A DNA stretch of 64,000 bases from assembly GCF_001499855.1 (NCBI RefSeq), contig NZ_LQIK01000023.1, forward strand, positions 401,164-465,163, given 5' to 3'. Both the position numbers and the translations under genes were made by a program. Of the stretch, positions 47,815-57,684 are shown one piece after another. Under the pieces are notes generated by a model. It did no database searches and was not told the origin of the DNA. It saw only the letters and a program-made list of their open reading frames with translations. The number at the start of each line of letters is the position of its first letter. Position 1 is the first letter of the stretch. This stretch comes from Mycobacterium sp. GA-0227b. Its GTDB lineage: Bacteria > Actinomycetota > Actinomycetes > Mycobacteriales > Mycobacteriaceae.

Positions 47815-48305
47815 ACCGTCTCGCTGATGGCGAGGTACTTGCGCACGAGTTCGACCTGCGCGGCCCAACCCTCGCTGTTGCCCTCGAAGGCCGATGCGCG
47901 GCGCTCGGCGGGGAGGGCGTCGAATCCGGATTCAACGATGCGCAGCAGCACTCCGTCGGCGGTCTCTTCGAGCGTGAACTCCACCAGCGTGGTCGGTTCG
48001 TCGGTGACGTCGACGCCTTCCTCGACGCCGTAGGGGTGCCAGCGGAACGCCAACCGCCGTTGCGGCTCGACCGCCTCGATGTGCCATGCGTCGGCCGTGC
48101 CCGCATACGGCTCCTGAGCCTTGGCGACGTCGGCGTCGACCGCCGTCGGGGTCATGACGCCGGTCACCGACCTGCCGGCCACGAACGGTCCGTCGAAGCG
48201 CACCCCGAACCACTGCCCGAACTCGTCGGCGTCGCTGATCGCCCGCCAGACGCGCGCGAGCGGCGCCTTCAACAGAACTTCCTTTTCGATACGATCCGTA
48301 CTCAT
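47811..48305 (-). CDS. SRPBCC/AHSA1-domain protein
   Basis: 164 residues of the START-like AHSA1 fold: 'VLLKAPLARVWRAISDADEF', 'RLAFRWHPYGVEEG', 'TLVEFTLEETADGVLLRIVE' and 'GWAAQVELVRKYL'. These helix-grip proteins bind hydrophobic ligands and commonly pair with an ArsR regulator. Start ATG 48305 with AGGAGG six bases upstream. The ribosome site is part of an operator palindrome (48308-48323), so expression is probably controlled by the downstream ArsR protein. Confidence 0.9.
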   Translation of the reverse strand: MSTDRIEKEVLLKAPLARVWRAISDADEFGQWFGVRFDGPFVAGRSVTGVMTPTAVDADVAKAQEPYAGTADAWHIEAVEPQRRLAFRWHPYGVEEGVDVTDEPTTLVEFTLEETADGVLLRIVESGFDALPAERRASAFEGNSEGWAAQVELVRKYLAISETV

Positions 48306-48307
48306 AT

Positions 48308-48369
48308 GCAACCTCCTGGTTGCGTCTCACGGTATCGCTTATCGCGGCTTAATGCAACCATTTGGTTGC
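48308..48369. promoter_or_regulatory. Two ArsR operator palindromes over promoter and ribosome site
   Basis: GCAACC-TCCT-GGTTGC at 48308-48323 and GCAACC-ATTT-GGTTGC at 48354-48369 are both perfect dyads with identical arms. On the minus strand, TTGCAT (in the second dyad) and TACCGT, 17 bases apart, look like -35 and -10. The first dyad contains the AGGAGG ribosome site. Binding would block both. Confidence 0.82.
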
Positions 48370-48471
48370 GTTTCCTTTCGGGCCGGCGCTTTTGTCTACT
48401 TCGCGCCGTCGATTTCTGCGTCAGGGTCGTGAATTCTCGCGAATCACAGCCATATCGCAGATCTCGGCGGG

Positions 48472-49155
48472 CTAGGTCGCAATCACGTCGTTGAGAATTG
48501 CCGCGAGTTCGCGCGGCTTCGTGACCATCACCATGTGGCCGGCGTCGAGAGTCCGATAGTCGACCTGACCGACATTAACCAGCATCTGCTCGACCAGCGG
48601 CGGCGGAACGGCCACGTCGTCGGTCATCGCGATATACGTCGTAGGCACGCCGTCGGGATAGCCGCTTAGTGGAGCGTTGAAGAGACGCTCGGAGTCGGGG
48701 ACGAACGCGGCGAAGGTCGTCTCCCACTGGGCGTCGTCCATGTCATTGCCAAAGATCGCTCTGGCGATGGGCTCCTCGATCGTCACGACCTGACCGGCCG
48801 GCCACTGAGCACCGCTCTGGGTCACCGACCCTCCCACACCCGGTCCTGGGATGAGCGCGCCGATATAGATCAGCTGGGCAACCCGATCGGGGTGCCGCCA
48901 TGCGGTCTGGGTCGCGGTGACGCCGCCGAGGGAATGGGCGATGAGCGCGAACCGGCCGAACCCCGCCTCGTCGGCGGCGTCGATGACGGCGCCAACGCAG
49001 CCGTCGAGGGTAACGGTGGCCAGATCCGCTGGGTGTCCGGCGCGGCCCGAGAGGTCAACGGCGATTACGGGCATACGCAGTTCGGGCACGACCGGATCCC
49101 AGCACTTCGACGTGCACATACCGCCGTGCACGAGCACCACACCGTCAATGCCCAT
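48472..49155 (-). CDS. Alpha/beta-hydrolase
   Basis: 227 residues: oxyanion 'VLVHGGMCTSKCW', nucleophile elbow 'LIAHSLGGVTATQTAW' (Ser near 77), 'VPTTYIAMTDDVAVPPPLVE' with the acid and catalytic His in 'TLDAGHMVMVTKPREL'. Esterase-like; substrate unknown. Lies alone between the ArsR pair and the MetE-like gene; its promoter is not obvious. Confidence 0.9.
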   Translation of the reverse strand: MGIDGVVLVHGGMCTSKCWDPVVPELRMPVIAVDLSGRAGHPADLATVTLDGCVGAVIDAADEAGFGRFALIAHSLGGVTATQTAWRHPDRVAQLIYIGALIPGPGVGGSVTQSGAQWPAGQVVTIEEPIARAIFGNDMDDAQWETTFAAFVPDSERLFNAPLSGYPDGVPTTYIAMTDDVAVPPPLVEQMLVNVGQVDYRTLDAGHMVMVTKPRELAAILNDVIAT

Positions 49156-49244
49156 CAGCTACCGCCACCCTCCTGCCCATGTCCCAAGTGTCGAACGGGG
49201 AGAAGCGTTCCGGATGAGTAATGGACTGATCGAATGTTCGCTAT

Positions 49245-50255
49245 CTATACAGCGTCGGGATCCTCGGTGAAGGCGTCCGCCGTTTTCTGCGCCAATCCGA
49301 TCGCGGCGCGTGCCCACTCGGCGGTGGTGCCGGCCAGGCCGCACGCCGGCGTGATGCCGATGCGCTCGCTCAGCACGGAACGGGTGAAGCCCAGCCGATC
49401 GGTCACCGAGATCGCGGCCCGGGCGATCTCTTCGACCGACGGTCGGCCGTCCGGAGCCGTCGAGGGCACCACGCCGAACATCACAGTGCGCCCCGCGTCG
49501 ACGAATTCACCGATACCGTCGAGGTCGGCGGCGACAAGAGTGGTCGTGTCAACGGAGACAGCATCGACATCGCTGCGCTGCAACGCTTTCCAAGGCACAC
49601 CCGATGCACAGCTGTGCAACACCACGGGAGCGCCCACCGCGGCGACGCACTCGTCGAGCAGGCCGACGGCCACCGGCTCGTCGACCGGATGCACCGGCGT
49701 CAGGCTGGTCACCCCCGTCAACCGGCCCTGCAGCGCGGCGGGTAACAGGGGCTCGTCGAATTGCACCACGACCGCCGCGTCCAACCTGCGCGCGACCTGT
49801 GCCCGGTGCGCTGCCACGCCGTCGGCCAGCGAGGCGGCCAGGTCACGCACCGCGCCGGGATCGGTGAGCGCGCGGTGGCCGTTGGCGAGCTCCAATTGCG
49901 CCGCAAGTGTGACGGGACCCGGCGCCTGGACCTTGACGGTGCGGCCTCCGCCACGCAAACCCGCCTTCTCCCAGGCCTCCTCGAGCGCGTCGAGGTCCTC
50001 GTCGAGCAGGCTCAGCGCCCGCCTTGCCGCGGCCGTGCGGCCCGACGCGATCCGATAGCCGCGTGGGACGGTGTCCATGCCGATGTCGACAAGCAGCGCC
50101 GCGGCCCGCCCGATCATGTCGGCGCCCACGCCGCGGCCCGGCAATTCGGGCAGATGCGGCAAGGTGTGCAATTCGCCGATCACGATCTCGGCGGCCTCGC
50201 GTGGCGACGTCCCCGGCCACGACCCGATGCCGGTGGCTGCGGCGAAGGCATTCAC
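49245..50255 (-). CDS. MetE C-terminal-like methyltransferase domain protein (Rv3015c-like)
   Basis: 336 residues, TIM barrel of the cobalamin-independent methionine synthase/UROD superfamily: 'TGIGSWPGTSPREAAEIVIG', 'KVQAPGPVTLAAQLELANGH', 'VVVQFDEPLLPAALQG', 'APVVLHSCASGVPW' (His/Cys zinc-type ligands) and 'GITPACGLAGTTAEWARAAI' (third Cys). It lacks the N-terminal half of MetE, so is not full methionine synthase; it may transfer methyl groups to thiols from another donor. GTG start. No riboswitch was recognised upstream. Confidence 0.88.
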   Translation of the reverse strand: MNAFAAATGIGSWPGTSPREAAEIVIGELHTLPHLPELPGRGVGADMIGRAAALLVDIGMDTVPRGYRIASGRTAAARRALSLLDEDLDALEEAWEKAGLRGGGRTVKVQAPGPVTLAAQLELANGHRALTDPGAVRDLAASLADGVAAHRAQVARRLDAAVVVQFDEPLLPAALQGRLTGVTSLTPVHPVDEPVAVGLLDECVAAVGAPVVLHSCASGVPWKALQRSDVDAVSVDTTTLVAADLDGIGEFVDAGRTVMFGVVPSTAPDGRPSVEEIARAAISVTDRLGFTRSVLSERIGITPACGLAGTTAEWARAAIGLAQKTADAFTEDPDAV

Positions 50256-50314
50256 TCGTTTGACAGTATTCGATCGGGCTAATCTCGGTCCGGAAGGGTT
50301 GGGGAAGGACGCAC

Positions 50315-50959
50315 ATGCCCGCAGTGCTGAGGACGATCGTGCTGGGGTGTGCGACGGCGGCGCTCACGGCAGCGTGCACGCAGAGCATCAGTGGTCACGC
50401 GATTCGCGCCGTCCCCGGCATCGACGACGACTCGCTGTCGCCGATCGACGTCGAAACGATCATGCTCGACCAGTCGCAGATGCGCGCAATCACCGGTGCC
50501 GGCGAGGATCTCACGATCATCCCGACCATGGACGGCAAGACTCCGGTCGACATCGAGCCCCTGGCCGAGACCACTCCCCCGCAATGCCAATGGATCTTCG
50601 CCGAAACCCAGACGTTCGGACCCGACGTCGAGGAGTTCCGCAAGACCACCTTCCAGCACCCGCCCGACGGCGGGCTCATCTCCGAGGGCGCGGCCGCCTA
50701 CCGCGACGCCATGACCGCGCGCCGGGCTTTCGATGATCTAGCCGCCCTCGTGGAGGGGTGCAGCGCAACGGCTTTGGGGTCGATGTTCGTCGGCGATTGG
50801 ACGATCGGTGCTGACATCCTGCAAACCCGCCCGGCAGGCGCCTGCGGTCGCGACTACCGGGTGAAGTCGGTCGTGCTGGTGGAGGTGACCGCATGCCGGT
50901 TCCCCGACTCCGTGCCCGAGATCGTCATGACGAACATCCTCGCCAATGTGCCCGAATAG
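50315..50959 (+). CDS. lpqA: Lipoprotein LpqA-like, PknH-type extracellular sensor domain
   Basis: 214 residues: signal peptide ending 'AALTAAC' (Cys21, lipobox LTAAC), then a PknH_C-like domain with paired Cys ('TPPQCQWIF', 'VEGCSATALG', 'GACGRDYRV', 'VTACRFPDS'), which in the family form two disulfides around a V-shaped cleft. Probably an envelope lipoprotein sensing or carrying a small ligand. Matches Rv3016 in position (divergent from the MetE-like gene, before mnmA). Confidence 0.88.
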   Translation: MPAVLRTIVLGCATAALTAACTQSISGHAIRAVPGIDDDSLSPIDVETIMLDQSQMRAITGAGEDLTIIPTMDGKTPVDIEPLAETTPPQCQWIFAETQTFGPDVEEFRKTTFQHPPDGGLISEGAAAYRDAMTARRAFDDLAALVEGCSATALGSMFVGDWTIGADILQTRPAGACGRDYRVKSVVLVEVTACRFPDSVPEIVMTNILANVPE

Positions 50960-50964
50960 CGCGG

Positions 50965-52032
50965 CTATCGGGTGATCGTCGCGCTGCCCAGCACCTCGTC
51001 GCCGGCGGGGTGGGGGCGGTACAGCACCATGGTCTGACCGGGTGCCACACCGCGCAGCGGAGCGCGCAGGTCGACGGTCAGCAATCCGTCGCGAAGCGCG
51101 GCCACCCCGTCGCCGAGGCCGCCGTGCGCGCGGACCTGCACCTGGCATTCCACCGGGCCCGTGGGCGCGACACCGGAGGTGAAGATCGGCCGCTCACCGG
51201 CCAACGTCCACACGTCCAGATCGGCGGCGTCACCGACGCACACCGTCGCGCTGTCGGGGTCGATCTCGGTCACATAGCGCGGCCGCCCGTCGGGACCGGG
51301 CCCTGCGATGCCCAGCCCTTTGCGTTGACCGACGGTGAACCCGTGCACACCGTCGTGTTCGGCCAGCACCGTGCCCGCAGCGTCGACCACCGAGCCCCGC
51401 CGGACCCCGATCCGGGTGCCGAGGAACGCGCGTGTGTCGCCGGAGGGGATGAAGCAGATGTCGTGACTGTCCGGCTTGTCGGCGACCGCAAGACCGCGGC
51501 TCGCGGCTTCCTCGCGGATCTGCGGCTTGGGCGTGTCTCCGACCGGGAACACGGCGTGGCGCAACTGTTCTGCGGTCAGGACGGCCAGCACGTAGGACTG
51601 GTCCTTGTCTGCATCGACCGCACGCCGCAACCGTCCCTCGGACAGCCGCGCATAGTGACCGGTGGCCACGGCGTCGAAACCCAGCGCCAGCGCTCGGGCT
51701 GCCAACGCGGAGAACTTGATCCGTTCGTTGCACCGGACACACGGGTTCGGGGTCTGGCCGCGCGCATAGGAGGACACGAAGTCGTCGATGACGTCTTCTT
51801 TGAAGCGGTCGGCGAAATCCCAGACGTAGAAAGGGATACCGAGTACATCGGCAACTCTGCGCGCGTCGCCGGCGTCCTCTTTCGAGCAACAACCGCGAGA
51901 TCCGGTGCGCAAGGTGCCCGGCGCGGCCGACAACGCGAGATGCACACCGACCACGTCGTGGCCGGCGTCGACCATCCGGGCGGCGGCGACCGACGAGTCG
52001 ACACCACCGCTCATGGCCACGAGGACCTTCAT
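50965..52032 (-). CDS. mnmA: tRNA 2-thiouridylase
   Basis: 355 residues. Adds sulfur to the wobble uridine (s2U34) of Glu, Gln and Lys tRNAs using ATP and persulfide. PP-loop '[20 protein letters not shown]', catalytic Cys pair in '[14 protein letters not shown]' and '[12 protein letters not shown]'. ATG 52032 overlaps the upstream cysteine desulfurase stop (TGATG), so donor and user of sulfur are coupled. Confidence 0.96.
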   Translation of the reverse strand: MKVLVAMSGGVDSSVAAARMVDAGHDVVGVHLALSAAPGTLRTGSRGCCSKEDAGDARRVADVLGIPFYVWDFADRFKEDVIDDFVSSYARGQTPNPCVRCNERIKFSALAARALALGFDAVATGHYARLSEGRLRRAVDADKDQSYVLAVLTAEQLRHAVFPVGDTPKPQIREEAASRGLAVADKPDSHDICFIPSGDTRAFLGTRIGVRRGSVVDAAGTVLAEHDGVHGFTVGQRKGLGIAGPGPDGRPRYVTEIDPDSATVCVGDAADLDVWTLAGERPIFTSGVAPTGPVECQVQVRAHGGLGDGVAALRDGLLTVDLRAPLRGVAPGQTMVLYRPHPAGDEVLGSATITR

Positions 52033-53228
52033 CAGTCGACCACCCCCGAACTGGCCAGGGCGGCTTGCCGGGCACGGTCCACCGCGGCGGGGAGCACCGC
52101 GAGCGCAGCGTTCACGTCGTCCTCGGTGCTGGTGTGGCCCAACGAAAGTCGTAGCGAACCGCGCGCGCTCACCGGGTCGGCACCCATTGCGATCAGTACG
52201 TGCGAAGGCTGCGCGACACCGGCGGTGCACGCCGACCCTGTCGAGCACTCGATACCCTTGGCGTCCAGCAGCATCAACAACGAGTCACCTTCGCAGCCGC
52301 GGAATGTGAAGTGCGAATTGCCCGGCAGCCGGTCGGCTCCCGTCGCCCCGTTGAGGTCGACGTCGGCGATGGTTGCCAGCACACCCTCGACCAAGCGGTC
52401 ACGCAGCGCCGAAACCCGCACGCTGTTGGTCTCCAGCCCTTCGACCGCGACCTTCGCCGCCGCGGCCATCGCGACGGCGCCGGCAACATACGGTGTGCCC
52501 GAACGAACGTCGCGCTCCTGACCTCCGCCGTGCAGCAGCGGCACGCAGGCGGTGTCGCGGCGCAGCAGCAACGCGCCGATCCCGGTCGGACCGCCGAACT
52601 TGTGCGCGGCGATGCTCATCGCCGACAATCCGCTCGCCGTGAAGTCGACCGGAATGTGGCCGACCGCCTGGACAGCGTCGCTGTGCATCGGCACATCGAA
52701 TTCCGCTGCGACGGCCGCAAGTTCGGCGATCGGCATGATCGTGCCGACCTCGTTGTTGGCCCACATCACCGACACCACTGCCACGTCGTCGTGATCTTGC
52801 AACGCCTGCCGCAGCGCCGCCGCCGTCACCGAGCCGTCCTGTTCGACGGGCAACCAGGTCACCTCGGCGTCCTCGTGCTCGACCAGCCACTCGACGGAGT
52901 CGAGCACGGCGTGGTGTTCGACCGGGGTGGTCACGATGCGCCTTCGGTGCGGGTCGGCATCCCGGCGCGCCCAGTAGATGCCCTTGACGGCCAGGTTGTC
53001 GCTCTCGGTGCCGCCCGCGGTGAAGATCACCTCCGACGGGCGCGCGCCGAGCAGCTGGGCCAGCGTCTCGCGCGACTCCTCCATCCGCCGACGCGCCGCG
53101 CGGCCGGTGCCGTGCAGCGATGATGCGTTGCCGACCGTGGCCATCGCAGCCGTCATCGCGTCGATGGCAGCGGGGTGCATCGGCGTGGTGGCGGCGTGAT
53201 CGAGGTAGACCGGCTTGTCCGAGGTCAT
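52032..53228 (-). CDS. iscS: Cysteine desulfurase
   Basis: 398 residues, PLP enzyme that removes sulfur from cysteine as a protein persulfide. N-terminal '[19 protein letters not shown]', PLP Lys in '[16 protein letters not shown]', and the persulfide Cys in '[18 protein letters not shown]'. The M. tuberculosis homologue is Rv3025c. Coupled to mnmA; probably also serves Fe-S assembly. Confidence 0.96.
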   Translation of the reverse strand: MTSDKPVYLDHAATTPMHPAAIDAMTAAMATVGNASSLHGTGRAARRRMEESRETLAQLLGARPSEVIFTAGGTESDNLAVKGIYWARRDADPHRRRIVTTPVEHHAVLDSVEWLVEHEDAEVTWLPVEQDGSVTAAALRQALQDHDDVAVVSVMWANNEVGTIMPIAELAAVAAEFDVPMHSDAVQAVGHIPVDFTASGLSAMSIAAHKFGGPTGIGALLLRRDTACVPLLHGGGQERDVRSGTPYVAGAVAMAAAAKVAVEGLETNSVRVSALRDRLVEGVLATIADVDLNGATGADRLPGNSHFTFRGCEGDSLLMLLDAKGIECSTGSACTAGVAQPSHVLIAMGADPVSARGSLRLSLGHTSTEDDVNAALAVLPAAVDRARQAALASSGVVD

Positions 53229-53272
53229 AACCAGTCAAGAATAGCCGCCGACCCGGTCGGCCCCCGATTCGC

Positions 53273-54103
53273 TCAGGCCGCGAGCGCGTGACCGGCCGAG
53301 CGTGGCGTGGTGTCGCCGCGCACCGCGCGCTCACAGCGGGCTGCCAGGTCACGACGGTCGGCACCGGGCAGCTGCAGGGACTCGACCTGCACCCGTACCA
53401 CGGTGCGCTTCGCGGTGATCAGGCGGCGGATCGACGCGAGCAGTGTGTCGTCGCCCACATACGCCGCGACCGTGGACGCCCTGCCGTCGCGGTGGTGGTA
53501 GCTCAGCCGCAGCGGTTGGACCGGCCGTCCCGCGTCGACGGCGGCCTGGAACATCGCGGGCCGGAACCGGCCGTAGCCCAGGCCGCAGTAGGTGGTGCCC
53601 TCGGGAAAGGCCACGACGGTCTGGCCCGCGCGCAGGCCGCTCGCGATGGTGTCCACCACATCGGGGAGCCGCCGCAGATTGCCCCGCTCGATCGGTATCA
53701 CCTTCAACAGCCGGGCCAGCACGCCGAGACCGGGCCAGTTGATGAGTTCTGATTTCGCGACGAACCGTCCCGGCAGTACCGAGCCGATCACGAAGATGTC
53801 CACCCAGGACACGTGTCCGCTCACCACCAGAACGCCGCTGAGGTTGCGAATGGGTCCGCCCGACACCGTGGTTCGCACGCCGAGGCCACGCAACAGGAGC
53901 CGGCAATAGCCGCGCTGGAGGCCGGAACGGCCCGGGGCGGGGACCGCCAGTAGCGGCGCGAACGCCAGCAGCATGACCGCGAAGGCGAGACGTAGCGCGG
54001 CACGGCAAGTGACGACCACCCGCCGACCGGCCTGGCCGGCCCCGGCGCTGACGCAGCTCGCGTCGCACGCCGCCCGCGGCACCCAGCCGTTGGCGGTGCT
54101 CAC
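53273..54103 (-). CDS. 1-acylglycerol-3-phosphate-type O-acyltransferase (PlsC/OlsA-like)
   Basis: 276 residues: an N-terminal membrane helix (~35-55), the H-x4-D active site H97-VSWV-D102, 'FVAKSELINWPGLGVLARLL' (glycerophosphate-binding), and 'VVAFPEGTTYCGLG' (~165-178). GTG 54103 overlaps the stop of the upstream GNAT gene. The pair resembles OlsB-OlsA: the GNAT protein N-acylates an amino acid, this one would add the second acyl chain on oxygen. Alternatively a normal phosphatidate-forming enzyme. Confidence 0.9.
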   Translation of the reverse strand: MSTANGWVPRAACDASCVSAGAGQAGRRVVVTCRAALRLAFAVMLLAFAPLLAVPAPGRSGLQRGYCRLLLRGLGVRTTVSGGPIRNLSGVLVVSGHVSWVDIFVIGSVLPGRFVAKSELINWPGLGVLARLLKVIPIERGNLRRLPDVVDTIASGLRAGQTVVAFPEGTTYCGLGYGRFRPAMFQAAVDAGRPVQPLRLSYHHRDGRASTVAAYVGDDTLLASIRRLITAKRTVVRVQVESLQLPGADRRDLAARCERAVRGDTTPRSAGHALAA

Positions 54104-54951
54104 GACGCGATCCCGTCGGCCGCGGCGGTGGCCGCGCCGACGGTCCTCAGCCTGCGCAGGTACCTGATGTCGGCGCGACGTTTGTCGAGTAGCGCCGGGA
54201 AGTCGCCGACCCCGAAGTCGGGATCGTGCGCCGGCTCACCGCAGATCTGCGCGCCGAGCCGCAGATATCCCCGCATCAATGCGGGCACTGCCACCCGGGC
54301 GGGTGGCTCGATGTCGTCGAGCCGTCTGCCGTCCACGGTCACAGGCCGATAGGGATGCACGGTGTACTGCGCCGGGGCGGCGTGCCGGCGACGGACGAAG
54401 TCGCGCACACCGCGGATCTGTGCTCCGGGCACCTGGCCGTCGGAGCCCCGGACCGGTACCGACACGCATCCGGTCACGTAGTCATAGCCGCACCGGTCGA
54501 GGTACGCCAGGATCCCCGCCCACATCAGCAGCACCACCGCGCCGTTGCGGTGATCCGCCCGCACCACCGCCCGGCCCATCTCGACCAGGCCGGGACGCAA
54601 CGGATCGAGCCCGCGAACGTCGAATTCGGTCGCGCTGTACAACCCTCCGGCGGCGGCCGCGCCCGCCGGCGGCAGCATCCGGTAGCAGCCGACCAGCTCG
54701 CCGGAGCCCTCCTCGCGCACCAGCAGGTGGTCGCAATGCTCGTCGAAGCGGTCGGCGTCCAAGCCGTCGCTGGTGCCTTGCAGGGCGAATCCGGGTTCGG
54801 AGGTGAACACCTCGTGGCGCAGACGCTGCGCGGTCTCGATGAGCGTGGCGTCCGTCGACAGCAGCAGGGTGTAGCGGGGCACGGGCGTGGAAGAAGCCGC
54901 CCGCCCGTGGTCGATTTCGTCCGGGGCGATGAGTACAGAAGCAGTGCTCAT
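54100..54951 (-). CDS. GNAT-type N-acyltransferase (OlsB-like, Rv3027c-like)
   Basis: 283 residues of the acyl-ACP/CoA-dependent amino-acid N-acyltransferase type: 'ETAQRLRHEVFTSEPGFAL', 'DADRFDEHCDHLLVREEGSG', 'VGCYRMLPPAGAAAAGG', 'LVEMGRAVVRADHRNGAVVL' and 'MRGYLRLGAQICGEPAHDPD'. OlsB makes lyso-ornithine lipid in other bacteria; the acceptor here is unknown. ATG 54951 ('MSTASVLIAPDE') is chosen; an upstream in-frame start at 54981 exists. First of a two-gene operon. Confidence 0.88.
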   Translation of the reverse strand: MSTASVLIAPDEIDHGRAASSTPVPRYTLLLSTDATLIETAQRLRHEVFTSEPGFALQGTSDGLDADRFDEHCDHLLVREEGSGELVGCYRMLPPAGAAAAGGLYSATEFDVRGLDPLRPGLVEMGRAVVRADHRNGAVVLLMWAGILAYLDRCGYDYVTGCVSVPVRGSDGQVPGAQIRGVRDFVRRRHAAPAQYTVHPYRPVTVDGRRLDDIEPPARVAVPALMRGYLRLGAQICGEPAHDPDFGVGDFPALLDKRRADIRYLRRLRTVGAATAAADGIAS

Positions 54952-55050
54952 GGCTGCACGGTCGCCCAGTCGCATCGACAAGTGGCATCGGGCGCATGAC
55001 GTGTCTGTGAGCGCTAGGTGACGAATTGGTCGCGCACAGCGCGCCTGCGA

Positions 55051-55797
55051 TCAGCGACTCGTGGAAAGCCAGTCAGAAAACCGCGTGCTCGACACCACCC
55101 CGTCCTCGCCGGTGACGAGGCTCGAGTCGTCGACGCGGGTGCCGAAGTAGGTGGCCTGTGCGTCGACGACCACGGGCGTATCGGCGCCCTGCGCGGCCAG
55201 CACGGCACGCGCGAGGTCGGCGAAGCTCATCTTGTCGGGGCCGCCGACGTTGAGGACACCGTTGACCGGTCGGCCCTCGGCCGCACGGGCGACCTCAGCG
55301 GAGACGTCGGCGGCCGCGATCGGCTGAATGCGTCCGTCCGGTGCCCGCACGTCCCCGTCGACGATCAGCGATCCGACGATCGCCTCGGCGAATTCGTGGA
55401 ACTGCGTCGCGCGAACGATCGTGTACGGCAGCCCCGACTCGGCGACGATCTTCTCCTGGGCGACCTTGGCGCGCATGTAGCCGCTGTCGGGCAGCAGATC
55501 GCATCCCACGATCGACAGGGCCACATAGTGGCCGATGCCGCGGTCGTGGGCGGCCGCCACCAGGTTCGTCGACGATGCCGTGAAGAAATCCATCACCGGG
55601 CCGTCGTCGAAGGACGGTGAATTCACCACGTCGACAAGGACATCGGCGTCCGACAGCGCTTCGCCGAGACCCTCGCCGGTGACGACGTTGGCGCCCGTGG
55701 ACAGCGATGCCGCGGTCACCTGATGACCGTTCGCGCGCAGCAGGTCGACCACTTTCGAACCGATCTGCCCGGTGGCCCCGATAACCGTGATCTTCAT
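55051..55797 (-). CDS. NAD(P)-binding atypical SDR
   Basis: 248 residues: '[20 protein letters not shown]' (GxxGxxG), '[20 protein letters not shown]', '[16 protein letters not shown]', '[20 protein letters not shown]'. NmrA-like, probable NAD(P)H sensor or reductase with unknown substrate. ATG 55797 chosen from the Rossmann motif; the frame is open further up. Follows etfA on the same strand after a hairpin, so has its own transcript or reads through. Confidence 0.9.
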   Translation of the reverse strand: MKITVIGATGQIGSKVVDLLRANGHQVTAASLSTGANVVTGEGLGEALSDADVLVDVVNSPSFDDGPVMDFFTASSTNLVAAAHDRGIGHYVALSIVGCDLLPDSGYMRAKVAQEKIVAESGLPYTIVRATQFHEFAEAIVGSLIVDGDVRAPDGRIQPIAAADVSAEVARAAEGRPVNGVLNVGGPDKMSFADLARAVLAAQGADTPVVVDAQATYFGTRVDDSSLVTGEDGVVSSTRFSDWLSTSR

Positions 55798-55836
55798 GTC
55801 GGAGATTGTCCGCCTTGTGAGCCGTCCAGATACGCC

Positions 55837-55865
55837 AAACCCCGGTGCGCGATGCACCGGGGTTT
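55837..55865. terminator. Hairpin after etfA
   Basis: AAACCCCGGTGC (55837-55848) and GCACCGGGGTTT (55854-55865) form a perfect 12-bp stem with a 5-base loop, 22 bases beyond the etfA stop. Likely intrinsic terminator for etfB-etfA. Confidence 0.85.
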
Positions 55866-55887
55866 GCGTAGCGCGAATCGGCCTCGA

Positions 55888-56844
55888 TCAGCCCTTGCGG
55901 GCCTTGACCGCCTCGGTCAGCTGCGGGGTGACCTTGAACAGGTCTCCGACGATGCCGAGGTCGGCGATCTCGAAGATCGGCGCCTCTTCGTCCTTGTTCA
56001 CCGCGATGATCGTCTTGGACGTCTGCATGCCGGCGCGGTGCTGGATCGCACCCGAGATGCCCAGCGCGATGTACAGCTGCGGCGACACCGTCTTGCCGGT
56101 CTGGCCCACCTGGAACTGGCCCGGGTAGTAGCCGGAGTCGACGGCCGCACGCGAGGCACCGACGGCGCCACCGAGCGAGTCCGCCAGTTCCTCCACGACG
56201 CTGAAGTTCTCGGCGCTGCCGACACCGCGGCCGCCCGAGACGACCACGGTGGCCTCGGTCAGTTCCGGGCGGTCGCCCGCGACGGCGGGCTCGCGCTTGG
56301 TGATCTTCGTCGCGTTCTCCGCCTGCGCGGGGACCTCGATGTCGACGACCTCGCCGGCACCGTCGGCGGGTTCGGCGTCGACGGACCCGGCGCGCAGCGT
56401 GATCACTGGGACCTCACCCGTGGACTCGGCCTCGACGGTGAATGCACCACCGAAGATCGAGTGGATGCCCTTGCCGCCCTCCTGGACGTCGACGACGTCG
56501 GTCAGCACACCGGCACCGATGCGGGCCGCCAGGCGCCCGGCGATCTCCTTGCCGTCGGCGCTGGAAGACAGCAGCACGCCCGCGGGCGAGGCGGATTCGA
56601 CCAACGAGGCCAACACGTCGACCTGCGGGGTGATCAGGTAGTTGTCCGCGTCGTCGGACTCGGCGACGTAGATCTTGGCCGCGCCGGCGGCCTTCAGGCC
56701 GTCGACGAGCGGTTGTGCGGTGCCCGGCGCGCCGACGACGACGGCCGAGGGCTCGCCGAGCTTGCGAGCCGCGGTGATCAACTCCGAGGTGACCTTCTTC
56801 AGCGCACCTTCGGCGTGCTCAACGAGCACGAGTACTTCAGCCAT
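55888..56844 (-). CDS. etfA: Electron transfer flavoprotein alpha subunit
   Basis: 318 residues. Holds FAD and passes electrons from acyl-CoA dehydrogenases to the respiratory chain. N-terminal domain '[20 protein letters not shown]'; FAD domain '[20 protein letters not shown]', '[20 protein letters not shown]' and '[20 protein letters not shown]'. 48 bases after etfB, ends at a strong hairpin. Matches Rv3028c. Confidence 0.97.
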   Translation of the reverse strand: MAEVLVLVEHAEGALKKVTSELITAARKLGEPSAVVVGAPGTAQPLVDGLKAAGAAKIYVAESDDADNYLITPQVDVLASLVESASPAGVLLSSSADGKEIAGRLAARIGAGVLTDVVDVQEGGKGIHSIFGGAFTVEAESTGEVPVITLRAGSVDAEPADGAGEVVDIEVPAQAENATKITKREPAVAGDRPELTEATVVVSGGRGVGSAENFSVVEELADSLGGAVGASRAAVDSGYYPGQFQVGQTGKTVSPQLYIALGISGAIQHRAGMQTSKTIIAVNKDEEAPIFEIADLGIVGDLFKVTPQLTEAVKARKG

Positions 56845-56892
56845 GAGTGTTTCTCTCGTCTCTTGTGTTCGGAAGTCAGAAGGAATGATCTG

Positions 56893-57684
56893 CTAGATAA
56901 TTTTTTGAGCGACCAGGTACTCGGCGATCTTCGTTCCGCCGTCGCCTTCGTCGGTCACCTTCTCGCCCGCGGTCTTGGGCGGCTTCGGCGTCGACGAGAG
57001 CACCTTCGATCCGGCGTTGGCCAGACCGACCTCGTCGGCCTCGACACCGATCTCGGCGAGGGTGAGCTTGGTGACTTCCTTCTTCTTGGCGGCCATGATG
57101 CCCTTGAAGGACGGGAAGCGGGGCTCGTTGATCTTCTCGTTCACGCTCACCACGGCGGGCAGCGGCGCCTCGACGGTGAACACGCCGTCGTCGGTCTCGC
57201 GCTCGCCGGTCACCTTGCCGTCCTCGACGGTGACCTTGCGCAGGTGCGTCAACTGCGGTAGGCCCAGGTACTCGGCGATGATCGCGGGAACCGCGCCGCC
57301 GGTGCCGTCGGTGGCCTCGTTGCCGGCGATGACCAGTTCGGTGCCCTCGATGGTGCCCAGCGCGCGGGCCAGGGCCCAGCCGGTCTGGACCATGTCCGAG
57401 CCGTGCATGCCGTCGTCGATGAGGTGCACGGCCTTGTCGGCACCCATCGACAGCGCCTTACGGATGGCCTCGGTGGCGCGCTCGGGACCGGCCGTGAGCA
57501 CTGTCACAGTGCTTTCGCCGCCTTCCCGCTCCTTGATGAGCAGCGCTTCCTCGACCGCGCGCTCGTTGATCTCGTCGAGCACCGCGTCGGCGGCTTCCCG
57601 ATCGAGGGTGAAGTCGCCGTCGGTCAGCTTGCGCTCCGACCAGGTGTCTGGGACCTGTTTGATCAGGACCACGATGTTCGTCAT
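56893..57684 (-). CDS. etfB: Electron transfer flavoprotein beta subunit
   Basis: 263 residues, partner of EtfA, binds AMP. 'TNIVVLIKQVPDTWSERKLT', 'VTVLTAGPERATEAIRKALS', 'ELVIAGNEATDGTGGAVPAI', 'FPSFKGIMAAKKKEVTKLTL' (ETF-beta signature). ATG 57684 with GAGGAGGACG upstream. First gene of etfBA, divergent from the methyltransferase at 57880; the 195-base gap holds both promoters. Confidence 0.97.
   Translation of the reverse strand: MTNIVVLIKQVPDTWSERKLTDGDFTLDREAADAVLDEINERAVEEALLIKEREGGESTVTVLTAGPERATEAIRKALSMGADKAVHLIDDGMHGSDMVQTGWALARALGTIEGTELVIAGNEATDGTGGAVPAIIAEYLGLPQLTHLRKVTVEDGKVTGERETDDGVFTVEAPLPAVVSVNEKINEPRFPSFKGIMAAKKKEVTKLTLAEIGVEADEVGLANAGSKVLSSTPKPPKTAGEKVTDEGDGGTKIAEYLVAQKII

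Noticed and set aside
49156..50314. A SAM or B12 riboswitch near the MetE-like gene
   Set aside because: The gaps are 89 and 59 bases and show no recognisable riboswitch core.
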